Shown one piece after another: positions 42,633 through 54,105 of a DNA stretch of 64,000 nt. The first letter of the stretch is position 1; every line of letters begins with the position of its first letter. A model generated the notes under the pieces. It searched no databases and was not told where the DNA came from. It was given only the letters and a program-made list of their open reading frames with translations. The DNA comes from Polyangium spumosum (lineage in GTDB: Bacteria > Myxococcota_A > Polyangia > Polyangiales > Polyangiaceae). Where the stretch lies: the NCBI RefSeq assembly GCF_009649845.1, contig NZ_WJIE01000001.1:496001-560000 (forward strand), read 5' to 3'. The translations under genes were made by a program, and so were the position numbers.

Positions 42633-43790
42633 TCAGCGTGATCCGCCGCGCGCGGCGAACCAGTCGCGGTAGTGCTGGTAGAGCGTCGCGTACCGCACGT
42701 ACGTCTCGCGATCTGCCGCGAACCGGCGCTGCCAGGCGTCGGTCTCGGCGGTGTGCGCCGCGTCCGTGAGCCCGTATTTCGTGCGGATCTCGGCGAGCGC
42801 GGCCGGGTTCACTGCGATCTCCGCGGCGAAGGCCGCGTAACGCTCGAGGCTGAGCAGCGGGCCCGAGGCGACCGCCGGGAAGCCGGCGAGCGTCATCGGT
42901 TGGGGCACCGTCGGCGGCATGGGCACGGACGCCACGCTCGACGCCGGCCCCGCGACGCTCGCGGGCGCGGCCGCCGGCGGCGACGCGGGCGGCGATGCGG
43001 GCGGGAGCGGGAGAGGATATGCCGGGTACCCCGCCGCGGGGGGTTGCTGCGGCTGCGGCGCCGCGGCGAGCGGCTTGGGAGGCGGCGCAGGCGGCGGGAG
43101 CACCGCGGCCTTGTTGGATGGCGACGACGGCTTCGGCGGCGGCAACGGCGCGGGCGGCGGCGCGGCCTGGAACGGCAGCGCGGGCCGCGCGGGGGTCGCC
43201 GTCGCGGGTGACGACTGCCGCGCCGGCAGCGGATCCGGGATCGTCCCCATACGCGCGCGCATCGGCGGCGCGTGCTCGTCGGACGGCGGCCTCGCGGGCG
43301 CGCTCTCGCGGGGCGGCGGAGGTGGCTTCACGATGGGCGCTGCGCTCGTCGCGGCGGGCGCGAGCGGCGTCGGGCCCTCACCGGCGGCCTGCGCGGCGGC
43401 TGCGGCGGCCCTGCGCGCGCGGAGCCTCGCGAGGAGCTGCTCCGGATCGGCCGTCGGGAGCATGGGCACGGTGTCCATGAGCCCGAGCGGCACCGAGTGG
43501 GCGCGCGGCGGCGTCGGCTCGTCCTCGCCTCCTGCTGCGTCGGCGGCGCGCGCTTTTCGGGCCTCGATGGCCCGCGAGCGCGCCTCGAAGGCGGCCTTGT
43601 ACCGCGCTTCCAGCGCGTTACGTGTCGCCTCCGGCTCGCGCGACATGCGCTCCATCCAGACGTTGCGGCTCTCCCCCCACACCTCGGCGGAGAGCGCCTC
43701 CACGCGCAAGACCTCCTCGAGGGGCGTCCCAGCCTCGACCTCCGCGCACAACGCGGCGAATCGTTCGAGCTCGATTTCCGGTTCCATCAT
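42633..43790 (-). CDS. Protein with a duplicated helical domain joined by a Pro/Ala-rich linker
   Basis: 385 aa. Residues ~7-72 (LERFAALCAEVEAG...WMERMSREPEATRNALEARYKAAFEAR) and ~312-380 (LERYAAFAAEIAVN...WQRRFAADRETYVRYATLYQHYRDWFAAR) are two divergent copies of one ~65-residue helical module, with shared LER(F/Y)AA, AE(V/I), W..R(M/F), and a Y-containing last helix. Between them lie ~230 residues of Pro/Ala/Ser linker. No signal or membrane helix. Such modules occur in myxobacterial proteins near secretion and signalling genes, but I cannot name the family. Convergent with the hybrid kinase. Confidence 0.65.
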   Translation of the reverse strand: MMEPEIELERFAALCAEVEAGTPLEEVLRVEALSAEVWGESRNVWMERMSREPEATRNALEARYKAAFEARSRAIEARKARAADAAGGEDEPTPPRAHSVPLGLMDTVPMLPTADPEQLLARLRARRAAAAAAQAAGEGPTPLAPAATSAAPIVKPPPPPRESAPARPPSDEHAPPMRARMGTIPDPLPARQSSPATATPARPALPFQAAPPPAPLPPPKPSSPSNKAAVLPPPAPPPKPLAAAPQPQQPPAAGYPAYPLPLPPASPPASPPAAAPASVAGPASSVASVPMPPTVPQPMTLAGFPAVASGPLLSLERYAAFAAEIAVNPAALAEIRTKYGLTDAAHTAETDAWQRRFAADRETYVRYATLYQHYRDWFAARGGSR

Positions 43791-43929
43791 CGGGCGCCCG
43801 TGGGCGCTCGGCAGACCATACGCCGGCTGGGGTCCGAGGTCGAGAGCGCCGCGCGGAGATTCAGCACGTTGCCGACGACTGGGCTTGCCTCTCGTCCGTC
43901 AAACCGTGTTACTAAGCGAGGTAGAAACG

Positions 43930-44583
43930 ATGAACTCGAGTCTCCGCACCTTTCTCGGTCTTGCCCTCCTCGTCGCCCCCCTCTCGGCGGGTTGTGCTTC
44001 TCGCACAGCGCCCTTCGATCAGATGGACCAGGCGCAAATCACCGTGCTGCGCCTGACGGCGCCGCCTCCGCCTGCGGCGGCCCCGACGGCGGCGCCGGGC
44101 GCGCTCCCGGGCATCCCGGGCCTTCCGATCCCGCCCGAGATGCAGGCGGCGGGGCAGCAGCTCCTCCAGGGCCTCAACCAGGCGGCGCCGGGCCTCATCC
44201 CGCCGGGCCTCCTCCCCGGCCAGACCGGGCAGCCGGCGCCCGTGCAGCCGCCTCCGCCCATGTGGAACGGGCTCGCGATCGTGGCCCAGACGCCCGTGAC
44301 GAACGAGGACATGAAGAACGACCTCCTCGACCTCTTCGGCGACGAGGACAGCTTCCAGGCCGGCGCGAACAATTGCCAGACGGCCCCCGGAATGGGCGTC
44401 TCGATGGTTCGCCCGGGCCAGCCGAACGTCGACCTCGTCGTGTGGTTCACCTGCTCCAAGGCGGCCGGCGTCGCGCCCTTCTCGTTGCCGTACGGCAAGG
44501 ACATGCTCACGGGCGAGTCGCACCAGAAGCTGAGCACGATCTACCAGGCTCTCTTCGGCATGCCCGTCCCGCCCGGCTCCTGA
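43930..44583 (+). CDS. Lipoprotein with a Pro-rich linker
   Basis: 217 aa from the ATG at 43930 (GAGGTAGAAACG upstream). Signal MNSSLRTFLGLALLVAPLSAGC, Cys22. After the short QITVLRLTAP strand comes a Pro/Ala-rich region (residues ~45-105: PPPPAAAPTAAPGALPGIPG, PPGLLPGQTG), then a compact C-terminal domain (~110-217) with WNGLAIVAQTPVTNEDMK, a Cys pair (NNCQTAP and WFTCSKA) and a final helix (HQKLSTIYQALFG). Unknown function; an envelope-anchored protein with a flexible stalk. Confidence 0.7.
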   Translation: MNSSLRTFLGLALLVAPLSAGCASRTAPFDQMDQAQITVLRLTAPPPPAAAPTAAPGALPGIPGLPIPPEMQAAGQQLLQGLNQAAPGLIPPGLLPGQTGQPAPVQPPPPMWNGLAIVAQTPVTNEDMKNDLLDLFGDEDSFQAGANNCQTAPGMGVSMVRPGQPNVDLVVWFTCSKAAGVAPFSLPYGKDMLTGESHQKLSTIYQALFGMPVPPGS

Positions 44584-44786
44584 TTTCCCCTTCGTAGCGG
44601 CTCTCGCCTCCCCCCTCGTGTCTCCGGGTCTCGCCGTCGCGAGGCCCGTTGCGATGCTGCCCCTCGCCGAGCCTGGTTTCTCCGGAGCCCGCGTGTGGCC
44701 TTTTCACGCGTTCGTGGCGGAGAAAGCGGCCTGGATGCTAGGATGGCCCATCGGCGCCGTTCCTGCGGCGCCTGCCGGGCCTTCCG

Positions 44787-46415
44787 ATGACCCAACACGA
44801 AAAGCTCTCCCCAGGGATGGTGCTCGGCCGCTACGAGCTGCTCCTGCCGATCGCACAGGGAGGCATGGCGACCGTCTGGGCCGCGCGGCAGAAGGGATCA
44901 CGCGGGTTCCAGAAGACGGTCGCCATCAAGACGATGCTCCCGTCGCTCTCGGACGACCCGCAGTTCGAGCAGATGTTCCTCGACGAGGCCTCGCTCGCCG
45001 CGCGCATCCATCACCCGAACGTCGCGGAGATCCTCGACGTCGGCGAGCAGGACGACACGATCTACATCGTCATGGAGTGGGTCGACGGCGAGGCGCTCAG
45101 CGTCCTCACGAAGACCGCCAAGCGCAGCAACGTCCCCGTCCCGCAGCGCATCGCGCTCCGCATCGTGCGCCAGGCCTGCGCGGGCCTGCACGCCGCGCAC
45201 GAGCTGCGCGACGATAGCGATCAGCTCCTCAACCTGGTCCACCGCGACGTCTCGCCGCAGAACGTCCTCGTCTCGTACGACGGCATCGTGAAGCTCGTCG
45301 ATTTCGGCGTGGCCAAGGCCCTCGGCCGCGCGGGCGGCGAGACGACGGCCGGGCAGCTCAAGGGCAAAGTCCCGTACATGTCGCCCGAGCAGGCCCTCGG
45401 GCAGAAGGTCGATCGGCGCACCGACGTCTTCGCGATGGGCATCGTGCTCTACCGGCTCACGACGGGCCTGCACCCGTTCCTCGGCGAGAACGATCTCGCC
45501 ACGATGAAGAACATCATCTCGCGCCCGCTCCTGCCGCCGCGCATGAAGAACCCGAGCTTCCCCGCCGAGCTCGAGCGCGTGCTACTCACCTGCCTGAAGA
45601 AGGATCCGAACGAGCGCTACCAGACGATGCTGGAGCTCGACGCGGCCCTCGAGCGTGTCCTCGCCTTGTCCGGCGCGTCGGTCGTCGACGATGACATCGG
45701 CGCCTTCACGCGCTCGGTGATGGGCGATCGTGGCCAGAAGCGCCGCGCCGCGCTGCGGGACGCCGTGCGCGCCGCCGACGAGCGCGCCGCGGGCATCGCG
45801 ATGTCCCCGGGGGCCGCGCAGCCGCACATCCACGAGGCCGTCTCCGACATCGCCATCACGCGCATGAACTCGGCGCTCACGAGCTTCCCGACGAGCATGC
45901 CGCAGCACGCGACGACGTCGATCATCCCGCCTTCACCCGAGTCGTACGCGGGCGGCGCGATGGCGGGCTCGTTCCTGCCGTCGACGCCGCCCCAGAAGAG
46001 CAACCGCGCGGGGCTCTTCGTGGCCGTCGGCGCCGTGACCGCGCTCTCGCTCGCCGGCACGTTCATGTTCCTGCGCACCACGATGGCGCCCGGCGCGCCG
46101 AGCGGAAACGCCGCAGGAGCCGTGGCTCCCGCGCCGCCCACCGCCACGCCGACCGCGCAGCCCGTGGCCGCGCAGACCGCCGCGATCCCGGAGCCCACGG
46201 CCACCACGAGCGCGACCGGCGGCACGGTGCTCGACATCAACGATCTGCCGTCCGCCGACGCGAAGCCCGACACCCCGATCAAGCGCGACGACAAACCCGC
46301 GAGCACGTCGAAAGGCACGGCGGCGACGAAACCCCCGGCCACGAAGCCCGCGACCACGAAGCCCGCACCAACGAGCACGACGTGGGTACCCAAGGTCACG
46401 GATCCAGGCTTCTGA
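44787..46415 (+). CDS. Membrane Ser/Thr protein kinase (Hanks type)
   Basis: 542 aa. Kinase domain residues ~14-280 with LPIAQGGMATVWAA, VAIKTMLP, LVHRDVSPQNVLV (HRDVSPQN is the form typical of myxobacteria), KLVDFGVAK and GKVPYMSPEQA. A long linker (~285-410) reaches a membrane helix, GLFVAVGAVTALSLAGTFMFL (~412-432), then an Ala/Pro/Thr-rich outer tail with TKPPATKPATTKP repeats. All catalytic residues are intact. The next gene starts inside its last 34 nt, so both are on one mRNA. A TAGGAT box 43 nt upstream may be the -10. Confidence 0.9.
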   Translation: MTQHEKLSPGMVLGRYELLLPIAQGGMATVWAARQKGSRGFQKTVAIKTMLPSLSDDPQFEQMFLDEASLAARIHHPNVAEILDVGEQDDTIYIVMEWVDGEALSVLTKTAKRSNVPVPQRIALRIVRQACAGLHAAHELRDDSDQLLNLVHRDVSPQNVLVSYDGIVKLVDFGVAKALGRAGGETTAGQLKGKVPYMSPEQALGQKVDRRTDVFAMGIVLYRLTTGLHPFLGENDLATMKNIISRPLLPPRMKNPSFPAELERVLLTCLKKDPNERYQTMLELDAALERVLALSGASVVDDDIGAFTRSVMGDRGQKRRAALRDAVRAADERAAGIAMSPGAAQPHIHEAVSDIAITRMNSALTSFPTSMPQHATTSIIPPSPESYAGGAMAGSFLPSTPPQKSNRAGLFVAVGAVTALSLAGTFMFLRTTMAPGAPSGNAAGAVAPAPPTATPTAQPVAAQTAAIPEPTATTSATGGTVLDINDLPSADAKPDTPIKRDDKPASTSKGTAATKPPATKPATTKPAPTSTTWVPKVTDPGF

Positions 46416-47404
46416 GCGAGGGCAAGCTGCCCGCTTGGCTCCGCGATCTCGCGGTGGTCGGCCTCTGCGCGTCCATCGTCGTGATCGCGTCCGCCGCGCG
46501 CAGCGAGGACGAGCCGGCGAGCGGCGCGCAGACCGAGGACGCCGCCGAAAGCACGCTCGCCCTGTCGCCGCTGCCGAGCGGAGCGCAGAGCAAGCCCGCC
46601 GTCGCCGAGGCCGCGCCTCGCAGCGGCTGCGACTTCCCCGACAGCGGCTTCGGGGACTACCTCGGCTGGCGACCTCTCCCGCTCGGCCGCATCCTCGTCC
46701 CTTCGAGCCTCACCGTCCCGCCCGACGGCGGCTTCGACCTGCTTGTGCACTTCCACGGCACCGAGCCCGTGCGCAAGCAGCTCGCGCCCCTCGGCCTCGG
46801 CCTCGTGATCGCGGGCCTCGACACCGGCACGCTCTCGAGCGGCTACAAGAGCACGTTCGAATCCGAAGGCACCTTCGACGCGATGCTCTCGGCCATCAGC
46901 CGCGAGGTCGCCCTCGCCACGAAGAACCCCGCCGCCCGCCCGCGCAGCATCGTCCTCTCCTCGTGGAGCGCGGGTTACGGCGCGATCTCGCGTATCCTCG
47001 CGGGCGGCCGCGACGACGTCGATGCCGTCATCCTGCTCGACTCGCTCTACGCGAGTTACGCGCCGAGCGCGAAGATCCCCGATCCCACGGAGCTCGCGCC
47101 CTTCTCGTCCTTCGCGCGCGCGGCCGCGAACGGCGGCCCGCTGTTCTTCGTCACGCACACCGCCGTCCCCACGCCCGACTACGCCTCCACGCTCGAGACC
47201 GGCACGCACCTGCTGCGCGAGATCGGCGCCGACGTGCCCGCCGTGCCGCCGCCGCAGGATCCCTTCGGCCTGTCACGCGCCCACGAACAGAACCACTTCT
47301 TCCTCCGCGGATACGCGGGCTCGGACGGCGACGCGCACTGCGGCCAGCTCCGGCTCTTGCCCGACATCCTGCGGGATCACGTCCTGCCCTCCTCTCGCCC
47401 GTAG
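46382..47404 (+). CDS. Membrane-anchored alpha/beta-hydrolase-like protein
   Basis: 340 aa, GTG start overlapping the kinase gene by 34 nt. An N-terminal hydrophobic stretch (LAVVGLCASIVVIASAA, residues ~24-40) is a signal peptide or anchor, followed by an Ala/Ser-rich spacer. The hydrolase-like part has FDLLVHFHGTEPVRK, the elbow SSWSAGYGAISR (Ser in a S-x-S-A-G setting), DAVILLDSLYASY and a late HEQNHFFLRGY with a candidate His. This matches serine-hydrolase topology, but the acid residue is not certain. Likely acts in the periplasm. Followed at 8 bp by the AlaX-like gene. Confidence 0.65.
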   Translation: MGTQGHGSRLLSEGKLPAWLRDLAVVGLCASIVVIASAARSEDEPASGAQTEDAAESTLALSPLPSGAQSKPAVAEAAPRSGCDFPDSGFGDYLGWRPLPLGRILVPSSLTVPPDGGFDLLVHFHGTEPVRKQLAPLGLGLVIAGLDTGTLSSGYKSTFESEGTFDAMLSAISREVALATKNPAARPRSIVLSSWSAGYGAISRILAGGRDDVDAVILLDSLYASYAPSAKIPDPTELAPFSSFARAAANGGPLFFVTHTAVPTPDYASTLETGTHLLREIGADVPAVPPPQDPFGLSRAHEQNHFFLRGYAGSDGDAHCGQLRLLPDILRDHVLPSSRP

Positions 47405-47411
47405 GAGCCCA

Positions 47412-48620
47412 TTGGCCACCCCTCGCACTTCGCCGCTCTACCACGACGATCCCAAGCTCTTCTCGTTCCGCGGCCGCGTCGTCGCGCACGCAGACCACGC
47501 CGGGCGCCCGAGCGTGCTGCTCGATCACACCGCGTTTTACCCCGAGTCCGGCGGTCAGATGGCCGATCGGGGCAGGCTCGGCGAGGCCCTCGTCGTCGAC
47601 GTCCAGCTCGACGACGAGGGACGGATCCACCACGTGATCGAGGGCGCGCGCCCCGCGATCGGCGCCGAGCTCGAGGGCACGATCGACAAGCCGCGCCGCC
47701 TCGTGCACATGGCCCAGCACACGGGCCAGCACATGCTCTCGCGCGCGCTCGCCGACGTCGCCCGCGCCGAGACCGTCTCCTCGCGCCTCGGCGAGAGCGC
47801 GTGCACGATCGATCTCGACGTCGCGACCCTCGACGAGCGCGCCGCCGCCGAGGCCGAGGCCCTCGTGAACGCCGTCGTCGACGACGACGCCCCGATCCGC
47901 GCCTTCTTCCCTTCGGAGGACGAGCTCCGCGCGCTACCTCTGCGCAGGCAACCCAAGGTGCACGACAACATCCGCGTCGTCGCGATCGGCGACTTCGACG
48001 TCTCCCCTTGTGGCGGCACGCACTGCACGAACACCGCGCAGGTCGGCTTCGTCCGCATCGACGGGCTCGAGCGGTACAAGGGCAAGATACGCGTCACGTT
48101 CTCCGCGGGCGTTCGCGCGCGGACGAAGCTCGCGCGCGAAGCCGACGTCGTGCGCGCGCTCGCGCGTGAGTTCACGTGCGGCCTCGAGGATGTGCCCGGG
48201 GGCATCGAAAAGCTGCGCCGCGAGCTCGAGGAGGCCCGCCAGGCGCTCGGGCGCGTGCGAGGGCGCGTGGCCTCGGCGATCGCCGAGGCGCTCGTGAAGG
48301 CCACGCTCGCGCGGGGCGAACGCGCGGTCGTCGGCGTCATCGAGGATGCGTCGCTCGATCTCGTGCGCGCGGTCGCCGGGCGGATCACGGCCGAGGGAGA
48401 TCTCGTCGCGCTGCTCGCGGGCGAGGCCGACGGCGGCACGATCGTGCTCGCCGCGCGTGGACCGGGCAGCAGCTTCGACTGCGGCGCCTTCCTGAAGCGC
48501 GCCGCCCTCGCGGCGGGCGGGCGCGGCGGCGGCCGGCCCGAGCGCGCGGAGGGCCGCTTGCCCGCGGGGATCGACTGGCCCGCGATCGCGGCCGCCACGC
48601 TCGCCGCGCCGGGGCGCTGA
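47412..48620 (+). CDS. Alanyl-tRNA editing protein, AlaX-type with DHHA1-like C-terminal part
   Basis: 402 aa from a TTG at 47412; GTAGGAG lies 5 nt before it and there is no other start before the fold. N-terminal AlaRS-like beta barrel (HTAFYPESGGQMADRG), then the zinc-binding editing site: HTGQHMLS (HxxxH) and SPCGGTHC (CxxxH). The C-terminal ~150 residues have a coiled coil (EKLRRELEEARQALGR) and a DHHA1-like part ending in FDCGAFLKRAALAAGGRGGGRPERAEG. It should hydrolyse Ser- or Gly-mischarged tRNA(Ala) in trans. Follows the hydrolase-like gene by 8 bp. Confidence 0.88.
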   Translation: MATPRTSPLYHDDPKLFSFRGRVVAHADHAGRPSVLLDHTAFYPESGGQMADRGRLGEALVVDVQLDDEGRIHHVIEGARPAIGAELEGTIDKPRRLVHMAQHTGQHMLSRALADVARAETVSSRLGESACTIDLDVATLDERAAAEAEALVNAVVDDDAPIRAFFPSEDELRALPLRRQPKVHDNIRVVAIGDFDVSPCGGTHCTNTAQVGFVRIDGLERYKGKIRVTFSAGVRARTKLAREADVVRALAREFTCGLEDVPGGIEKLRRELEEARQALGRVRGRVASAIAEALVKATLARGERAVVGVIEDASLDLVRAVAGRITAEGDLVALLAGEADGGTIVLAARGPGSSFDCGAFLKRAALAAGGRGGGRPERAEGRLPAGIDWPAIAAATLAAPGR

Positions 48621-48640
48621 GCGAGGAGGACCCCCGAAGC

Positions 48641-49744
48641 TCAGAGCTCTGCGCACGTGTCGGAGATCGGATCGACCTCCGACGCGCAGCCCGCCGGCGC
48701 CTCGGGGAGAGGCAGGACCGGCCCGAGCGCGGCTGGCTCCGTGTGGAAGTTCGCGCCGAACGAGAGCGCCTCGCAGGGCGTGTCCTCGTCGGGCTCCCCG
48801 AGCAGCAGATCCACGGCGCGGCAGGTCAGGTTCTTCGTGGCCGGGTACAGCGGCGCGTCCGTGCAGAGCGGCGCGCCCGACATGGTGCGCAAGCTCGACA
48901 GGGCGGCGAAGACCTCCGGCACCGGGATCCTCGCGCCGATTTTCCCCTCCCGCAGGCGGTAGCGACCTCCCGGGATCGCCTCGATCCTCGCCACGAGCCG
49001 CGCGTCCACGAGCTGCAACCGCATCGACATGTCGCCCCCGGCGAACCGGAGCGACGCCGCGGGGAGCAACGCGACGAGCTTGCCCCCGGTCACGTAGGCC
49101 ACGGGATCCCTGTACTTGGCCGCGTACGGATCACTCTGGCCCGGCGTGACGGCGTCCGACGCCACGGGCCACGCGTCGGAGCCCTGCCACGCCGGCGCCG
49201 CGCGGCCCGGGCTCTCGTACCAGCTCACCTCCACCTCGTCGTCCTCCGCCGTCCCGCTGTAGCCGCGCACGCGCAGGAGCAACGTCCACCCGCCGGACTC
49301 GGCCAGCGCGCTGAACGAGCTCGACGTGTCCGCCACCTGCAGCAGGTACCCGAGCGCGCCGAAGACGATGTTGCTCCCCGCGTCGCGCCCGGCGCCGTCG
49401 TCGCAGGTCCCTCCGCCGCTGTCCGAATCGAGCGACCTGCACGCGGGGCCGTCCTCGGCGCACGAGCAGAGCCCGTCCAGGTTCATCCCCGGCAGCGCGC
49501 CGTCGGGGTTGTCCTCGAGGCTGATCGTGCGTAACGCCACGACGAACTCCTCCTCGCCGCCCGCGCCTTGCACCGCGGGCGCCGCGGGCACCTCGTCACG
49601 CACGCACACGGCCGGCTCGACGCCACCTCCGCCGCCGCCCGTCCCCAGCGAGAGCTCGTCCGGGAGCCCGGACACGAGCTGACAACCGGCCACCCACGCA
49701 AGTACGACGAAGAGCCCCCTCGTCGCGCTCCTCCGAACCGCCAT
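48641..49744 (-). CDS. Lipoprotein with poly-Gly linker; second member of the family at 30029
   Basis: 367 aa from the ATG at 49744, with a strong AGGAGGAG ribosome site. Signal MAVRRSATRGLFVVLAWVAGC, Cys21, then SLGTGGGGGG. The body holds MNLDGLCSC, DDGAGRDAGSNIVFGALG, GGWTLLLRVRGYSG, GSDAWPVA and SMRLQLVDARLVARIE in the same order as the related segments of the 30029-31399 lipoprotein, and multiple Cys. It lacks that protein's Cys-rich C-terminal extension. Function unknown. Convergent with the AlaX-like gene. Confidence 0.75.
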   Translation of the reverse strand: MAVRRSATRGLFVVLAWVAGCQLVSGLPDELSLGTGGGGGGVEPAVCVRDEVPAAPAVQGAGGEEEFVVALRTISLEDNPDGALPGMNLDGLCSCAEDGPACRSLDSDSGGGTCDDGAGRDAGSNIVFGALGYLLQVADTSSSFSALAESGGWTLLLRVRGYSGTAEDDEVEVSWYESPGRAAPAWQGSDAWPVASDAVTPGQSDPYAAKYRDPVAYVTGGKLVALLPAASLRFAGGDMSMRLQLVDARLVARIEAIPGGRYRLREGKIGARIPVPEVFAALSSLRTMSGAPLCTDAPLYPATKNLTCRAVDLLLGEPDEDTPCEALSFGANFHTEPAALGPVLPLPEAPAGCASEVDPISDTCAEL

Positions 49745-49880
49745 CGCTCCTCCTGCCGCGATCGAGCAGATCATGATTGCTGCGGGCCGTCCACCCGCAC
49801 CCCGGACCGCCCGAGGCGCCGTCGCCGCGCCGGACGTGTTTTGCCTGGCATCGAGCCGCGCCATCGGCTACGCCGGCCCC

Positions 49881-51047
49881 ATGCGCCGCCGGACCCTCGT
49901 GCTCGTGCCCCTCGTCGCCCTCGCCCTCGCGAGCGCGGCGTGTGACGAGACGTCCGACACCGACATCGACCTCGACGCCGTGACGGCCTTGCCGACCAGC
50001 ATCCTCGTCGACCCGAGCCAGTTCCTCGGCGACGTCCCCTGCACCGCCGCGACCGGCGCCATGCAGAGCTACGTGGCCACCGTCCTCGACGTCACCGACC
50101 CGGCCGCGCCCTTCCCGCTCCCCTCGTCGCCGCCCGTCACCTGCACGGCGAGCGTCACCTTTCGCCAGATCCTCGTCGACCACGTCTACCGCGTCCAGAT
50201 CGACGGCTACGACCTCCCCGCCGCGGACCTCACGCCCGTCGGCGGCACCTCCTCCGGCAGCCGCAGCATGGTCCGCCGCGACGCGCCGGCCGCCGGCACC
50301 GTCGTGCCGGCCTGGTCCACCTTCTGCGAGGACCTCACGGCCCAGGAGAATGTCCGCTCCACCCCGACCGAGTGTGAAGAGCTCGCCCCGCTCCAGACCG
50401 AGACGGGCGTGCGCGTCGATCCACGCGCGACGCTCGCCGGCACGAGCTCGATCCCCGGCCTCGAGCTCACCTGCACGCAGATCTCGATCGATCCCCAGGG
50501 CAACCCCGTGATCACGGGCGACGTCGCGAGCTTCGACGTGCGCCCGGACGATCCGGCCTTGCCTCCGTTCGTGAACCTCGCGTGTGGCAGCCCTGCGCCC
50601 GCGCCGTACACGCAGAACATCACGCCGGGGAAGGCTTACTCCTTCCGCGTCGAGGCCCGCGCCGAGGCTGGCGGACCGGTCACCTGGGGCGCCTCGTGTA
50701 CGGCCCTCGCCGTCAAGGGGCTCGTCGTGAGCGCGCTCTGCGACCCGCTCAGCGCGGACGGCGCGCTCGACCTCTCCCTCGCGGACGTGCTCGCGGCGGC
50801 GGGCACGTCGTGCGCGAAGGAGAACGTCGCGACGTACGACGCCGAGCTCGGCGCGCCGGGGGCTTTGCTCGCCGAGGGCGTCGGCTGCGCGCAACCTCTC
50901 CGCTTCGCGCCGGTCGCCCCGGGCAGCTACGCGGCCATCAAGCTCGTCGGGCGGGACGCCGCGGGCGTGGAGGTCGTCGCGGCCACCTGCTCGGCGGAGA
51001 TCGCCCCTGGCGTGGTCAGCGTGGCCACCTGCGCGCTCGTGCCTTGA
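49881..51047 (+). CDS. Large lipoprotein with repeated beta domains
   Basis: 388 aa from the ATG at 49881 (MRRRTLVLVPLVALALASAAC, Cys21). The mature part looks like several beta-sandwich modules: one at ~30-130 (PTSILVDPSQFLGDVPC, VTFRQILVDHVYRVQIDGYDLP) and further ones with 'TPGKAYSFRVEARAEAGG' and 'APGSYAAIKLVGRDAAGVEVVAATC'. About ten Cys residues occur in pairs, suggesting disulfides outside the cytoplasm. No enzyme motif. Divergent from the 48641-49744 lipoprotein gene. Confidence 0.7.
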   Translation: MRRRTLVLVPLVALALASAACDETSDTDIDLDAVTALPTSILVDPSQFLGDVPCTAATGAMQSYVATVLDVTDPAAPFPLPSSPPVTCTASVTFRQILVDHVYRVQIDGYDLPAADLTPVGGTSSGSRSMVRRDAPAAGTVVPAWSTFCEDLTAQENVRSTPTECEELAPLQTETGVRVDPRATLAGTSSIPGLELTCTQISIDPQGNPVITGDVASFDVRPDDPALPPFVNLACGSPAPAPYTQNITPGKAYSFRVEARAEAGGPVTWGASCTALAVKGLVVSALCDPLSADGALDLSLADVLAAAGTSCAKENVATYDAELGAPGALLAEGVGCAQPLRFAPVAPGSYAAIKLVGRDAAGVEVVAATCSAEIAPGVVSVATCALVP

Positions 51048-51122
51048 GCCTCGTCCTTCCCGGCCGAGACGGACGGGCCGGGCCGGGGCAACGACGGCCC
51101 CGACCGGGCGCGCAAAACCCTC

Positions 51123-51140
51123 GAACCTGATTGCAGGTTC
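51123..51140. promoter_or_regulatory. Short inverted repeat upstream of gyrA
   Basis: GAACCTG-ATTG-CAGGTTC, a perfect 7-bp dyad 96 bp before the gyrA ATG. It could be a protein-binding site or a small hairpin in the leader; no clear -35/-10 pair was found beside it, only a TACTAC at 51150-51155. Confidence 0.3.
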
Positions 51141-51235
51141 ACGGGTCGTGTACTACCTGAGAGCGTCCTCCGGTTGGCGCGGACGAGGCCTTATTTTCGG
51201 CCTCTCGCGCGCCGGGCCGAGGCCCGAGCGGCGGT

Positions 51236-53836
<2,601 letters not shown>

Positions 53837-53915
53837 CACCCCTGCCCCCCTGGCACCTCGCGTGACCGGGAGCTAACGTAACCACTGCCACACAGTAACG
53901 CTGACCTTCTCCTGT

Positions 53916-54067
53916 GCATCGACCGCATCGCGGTCGATGCGCGCTCGACGATGGGGCTGCGCTCGGCCGAGCCGAGCTACGCCCCAAACCCCCGGTCCAG
54001 GCCGTGCCTGGTCCGGGTCCAGGGGTGGACAACCCCTGGTCGGGGTCCAGGGGCGGACAGCCCCTGG
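53916..54067. repeat. Modular hairpin repeat element, copy C (inverted relative to copy A)
   Basis: GCATCGACCGC-ATC-GCGGTCGATGC (53916-53940), a GCTCGGCCGAGC palindrome, CCAGGC-CGT-GCCTGG (53997-54011), and two CCAGGGG...CCCCTGG hairpins (54019-54039 and 54047-54067) with 7-nt loops TGGACAA and CGGACAG. It is the reverse complement of copy A at 22346-22388, with an extra CCAGGGG module. It fills the gap between gyrA and the sugar transferase gene. Confidence 0.8.
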
Positions 54068-54105
54068 TCTGGGGTCTCTCGCGTTACGCTGGGGGGGGGA
54101 CGGAC

